NCBI GenBank assembly: GCA_964500435.1
Contig: CAZCNL010000010.1
Span: 1 to 64,000, forward strand
Source: GWF2-33-9 sp964500435
GTDB taxonomy: Bacteria > Bacteroidota > Ignavibacteria > Kapaibacteriales > UBA2268
Length of the DNA stretch: 64,000 bases
Reading direction: 5' to 3'
Both the position numbers and the translations under genes were made by a program. Numbering within the stretch: the first letter of the stretch is position 1; every line of letters begins with the position of its first letter. The notes under the pieces were generated by a model, which saw nothing but the letters and a program-made list of their open reading frames with translations, was not told where the DNA came from and did no database searches. Positions 61,624-64,000 of the stretch are shown piece by piece.

Positions 61624-62304
61624 ATGCCATTTCATTATAGTTTGCTCGGTAAGGATCGGATGGCTCTGTATTCATTCATTCAATCATTAAATACAACCTT
61701 CGGTACTTCAATATTTGAACCAGTTGCCGTTGCTCTCGCTAAGGGTAATTTTAAAAAAATTGAACGGCAACACACTATTGGAAATCAAATAACTAATAAA
61801 TCCCAAAACGTTATTCAAAAGATAATGAATGATTTGACCACAGGATCTTCTCCTAATAAACAAAAAGAAATCGAAATAATTCGTAGAGCAGCTTCTAAAG
61901 GATTAAAGAATAATGTAAAAACAGTTAAAGTAGATTTATTTCTTGAAGCTTTTAGCGGCGAAGTTTTTTTTATTGATCTTAAAACTGCAAAACCAAATAT
62001 AAGTAATTTCAAAGATTTCAAACGGACTTTACTGGAATGGATTGGAATAGCATTAACAATTAACCCGTTAGCAAAAGTACATTCATTAATTGCTATTCCG
62101 TATAATCCTTATGAACCTAAACCTTATGAACGATGGACAATAAAAGGTATGCTTGATGATAAGAAAGAATTATTAGTCGGAAAAGAATTTTGGGATTTCT
62201 TAGGTGGAAAAGATTCTTATGATGATTTATTAGATTGCTTTGAAGCTGCGGGAATAAAGCTAAGACCAGAAATAGATAAGTATTTTTCTAAGTATAAGTT
62301 ATAA
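61624..62304 (+). CDS. TdeIII-like type II restriction endonuclease, 5' end cut by a nonsense codon
   Basis: 226 residues from the internal ATG 61624. PFHYSLLGKDRMALYSFIQS and LNTTFGTSIFEPVAVALAKG are family signatures; VDLFLEAF then EVFFIDLKTAKPN gives a PD-(D/E)xK-like nuclease core. The coupled ATG 61528 is in the same frame 32 codons upstream and reads MSLDKEKKNYI, then TAA (61561-61563), then ETIISCVHNKLQHYKPESNY into the annotated start. The natural protein thus probably began at 61528, and one stop now splits it. No ribosome site precedes 61624. It may be inactive, weakly made by re-initiation, or functional without its first 32 residues. Confidence 0.75.
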   Translation: MPFHYSLLGKDRMALYSFIQSLNTTFGTSIFEPVAVALAKGNFKKIERQHTIGNQITNKSQNVIQKIMNDLTTGSSPNKQKEIEIIRRAASKGLKNNVKTVKVDLFLEAFSGEVFFIDLKTAKPNISNFKDFKRTLLEWIGIALTINPLAKVHSLIAIPYNPYEPKPYERWTIKGMLDDKKELLVGKEFWDFLGGKDSYDDLLDCFEAAGIKLRPEIDKYFSKYKL

Positions 62305-62365
62305 GGATTCTTATTACTCATTCATTTCTTTTTCAATTTACTTTTGTTTTAATCGTTAAATAATT

Positions 62366-63034
62366 ATGATTAAAAATGATATTATTTATAATATTTCCGA
62401 AATTTTTTTCTCTATTCAAGGCGAAGGTACACGAGTTGGTTTGCCTTGTGTTTTTGTCCGTTTTCAAGGTTGTAATTTGAGGTGTAGTTGGTGCGATACT
62501 CCTTATGCTCTGGAATTGAATCAAAAAGAATTTCAGATGACAGCGGACGAAATTATTGAAAAAGTTAAAAGTTATAATTGTAATTTTATTGAATTTACTG
62601 GTGGTGAGCCACTTGCTCAGGAAAATTCTTATTTGTTGATTAATTACTTCGCAGAATTAGGTTACACGGTAGCAATCGAAACTAATGGTTATTATTCTTT
62701 TGAAAAATTGCATCCAAATGTTATCAAAATAATGGATATTAAATGTCCAGGCTCTAAAATGTCCAAATTTAACAAAATCGAAAATACACAATTTTTAACA
62801 AAAAAAGATGAAGTTAAATTTGTGGTTTTGAATAAGGACGATTTTGATTGGGCAGTAAATTTAATTAATCAGCAAAAGTTATTTGAGAAAGTTGATACAA
62901 TATTAATTTCACCAGTGTTTGGTAAATTAGAATATGTCTCGCTTGCGAATTGGATATTAAGTAGTGGATTACCGCTAAAAATGCAACTTCAAATTCATAA
63001 ATTTATTTGGCACCCCGAAACAAGAGGCGTTTAA
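62366..63034 (+). CDS. queE: 7-carboxy-7-deazaguanine synthase
   Basis: 222 residues. FFSIQGEGTRVGLPCVFVRF, then QGCNLRCSWCDTPYAL, gives the CxxxCxxC cluster of the radical-SAM QueE family; FIEFTGGEPLAQ is the GGE motif that binds AdoMet. It makes CDG, the queuosine and 7-deazaguanine precursor. No other que gene is in view. Its stop overlaps the next start (TAATG). Confidence 0.9.
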   Translation: MIKNDIIYNISEIFFSIQGEGTRVGLPCVFVRFQGCNLRCSWCDTPYALELNQKEFQMTADEIIEKVKSYNCNFIEFTGGEPLAQENSYLLINYFAELGYTVAIETNGYYSFEKLHPNVIKIMDIKCPGSKMSKFNKIENTQFLTKKDEVKFVVLNKDDFDWAVNLINQQKLFEKVDTILISPVFGKLEYVSLANWILSSGLPLKMQLQIHKFIWHPETRGV

Positions 63035-63840
63035 TGAAAATTATTTCTTGGAACATAAACGGTTACCGTTCGATAACTGGGCAAAATCCTCGTAAAACTG
63101 CTAATGGCAAATCAAACGAGAACATTTTATTTGAGTATATTAAATCCGAAAATCCGGATATTATTTGCTTGCAAGAAACAAAAAGCGAGCCATCTCAAAT
63201 AAAGCCCGAACTTCAAGCACCACCTGGTTATTATTCATTTTATAATTGGTCAAAAGCAAGAAAAGGTTATAGCGGTGTCGTTACTTTTTCCAAAATCCCC
63301 GCCAAAAAGGTCATTGAAAATATTGGCATCGAAAAATTTGATATTGAAGGACGTGTGATTGAAACAGAATTCGATGATTTTACGTTACTCAATATTTATT
63401 TTCCAAATGGTGGTGCCGACAACAATCGAGTGGGCTTCAAACTTGAATTTTACGATGCAATTTTTGATTATACTAATAAACTTATTGCTCAAGACCATAA
63501 AATAATTATGTGTGGCGATTATAACACTGCACATAAAGAAATTGATTTGGCACGTCCAAAAGAAAATGAAAAGACAACCGGTTTTTTGCCCGAAGAACGG
63601 GAAAAACTCGATTGGTTAGTTGAACATAATTGGCTCGACACGTTCAGAGTATTTAACCAAGAGCCAAATAATTACACTTGGTGGGACCAAAAAACAAGAG
63701 CAAGAGAACGTAACGTTGGCTGGCGTATTGATTACCATTTCATCACAAGTAATTTAAAAAATAATTTGAAAGATGCTTTCATTCAACCAGAAGTATTTGG
63801 TTCAGACCATTGTCCAGTTGGCATTATTTTGGATGTTTAA
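63034..63840 (+). CDS. xthA: Exodeoxyribonuclease III
   Basis: 268 residues from ATG 63034, which overlaps the queE stop; the longer TTG frame from 63007 is rejected. MKIISWNINGYRS, DIICLQETKSEPSQIKP, GVVTFSKIPAKKV, IIMCGDYNTAHKEIDLARP and the end FGSDHCPVGIILDV hold the Asn, Glu, Asp/Asn and Asp-His of the AP endonuclease family 1 active site. It cuts abasic sites in base-excision repair and trims 3' ends. Coupled to queE. Confidence 0.93.
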   Translation: MKIISWNINGYRSITGQNPRKTANGKSNENILFEYIKSENPDIICLQETKSEPSQIKPELQAPPGYYSFYNWSKARKGYSGVVTFSKIPAKKVIENIGIEKFDIEGRVIETEFDDFTLLNIYFPNGGADNNRVGFKLEFYDAIFDYTNKLIAQDHKIIMCGDYNTAHKEIDLARPKENEKTTGFLPEEREKLDWLVEHNWLDTFRVFNQEPNNYTWWDQKTRARERNVGWRIDYHFITSNLKNNLKDAFIQPEVFGSDHCPVGIILDV

Positions 63841-63890
63841 GTTTTATTAGCTTCAATACCGATTTTAATATCTTGACAAATATATAATAA

Positions 63891-64000
63891 CTATAATTTC
63901 TTTTTCTTTAATAAATATTGATAGGTTTGCAAATTTGATTTTGCATAAATATTCATTTTTTCTGCAATATCTTTTGCTTCGTTGACATAGTTATGCTTGT
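63891..64000 (-). CDS. Partial CDS (C-terminus), unrecognised
   Basis: On the minus strand a frame enters from the right edge and ends at TAG 63893-63891. The last residues are HNYVNEAKDIAEKMNIYAKS then a basic end KKKKL. The helical, charged composition looks like real coding sequence, but only 36 codons are visible. Between xthA and it (63841-63890) nothing is seen. Confidence 0.45.
   Translation of the reverse strand, partial: KHNYVNEAKDIAEKMNIYAKSNLQTYQYLLKKKKL

Noticed and set aside
1..64000. Insertion sequences, rRNA, riboswitches
   Set aside because: No transposase-like frame, no rRNA sequence and no leader that matches a riboswitch class I know.

Overview
The window looks like a chromosome segment of an AT-rich, Gram-negative member of the Bacteroidota/Chlorobi side of the FCB group (a Bacteroidetes, Ignavibacteria or Kapabacteria relative; I cannot place it further). 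The reasons are several secreted proteins ending in type IX secretion (T9SS) C-terminal sorting domains, an S46 dipeptidyl peptidase, a DUF5103 protein, a VWA-OmpA lipoprotein, and a promoter of the Bacteroidetes type (TTTG / TANNTTTG) before one T9SS cargo gene.

Layout. (1) 1-4390: a secreted Cys-rich protein, a tiny T9SS cargo protein, and a tandem pair of near-identical secreted-protein genes; the second copy is cut off and joined to foreign sequence near 4355-4370. (2) about 4355-28660: the late half of a Mu-related prophage, visibly richer in G+C than its flanks. It has terminase, DUF935 portal, a MuF-type head protein, scaffold and capsid, a lysis cassette, fibre, tail tube, tail tip, a frameshifted tail chaperone and a 1453-residue tape measure. 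No repressor, transposase or MuB gene is present. Two structural operons diverge from a 124-bp control region at 12578-12701; the leftward one converges on a separate early-looking + strand cluster (ParB-deoxyribosyltransferase fusion, zinc ribbon, MuF with a nuclease-like C-terminal domain, two duplicated acidic small proteins, DUF2513). (3) 28724-56425: ordinary host genes: a 1544-residue DUF11 surface protein, FAH-family hydrolase, DnaQ/UvrC-like fusion nuclease, CtpA protease, two TatA/B-like proteins, GatA, thioredoxin-like protein, pseudouridine synthase, S46 peptidase, AsnRS, heptose-kinase-like protein, MoxR ATPase, SprA-related putative metallopeptidase, DUF5103, beta-barrel protein, alpha/beta hydrolase, lipoproteins and a T9SS cargo. 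(4) 56625-64000: tRNA-Leu(UAG), trigger factor with an internal His-rich loop, tyrosine phenol-lyase/tryptophanase, a TdeIII-like restriction-modification pair whose nuclease gene carries an early in-frame stop, queE, xthA and the end of one more gene.

The points most worth a second look are: the MuF protein with a CdiA/MuF-toxin-like C-terminus followed at once by two genes with 84/86 identical 5' ends and different 3' halves (a candidate phage-borne toxin-immunity cassette); a textbook -1 frameshift site (T8) in the tail chaperone gene; a dyad operator in the divergent late-promoter region; the patchwork divergence of the tandem surface genes at the prophage junction; and the nonsense codon that separates the restriction endonuclease from its coupled start.
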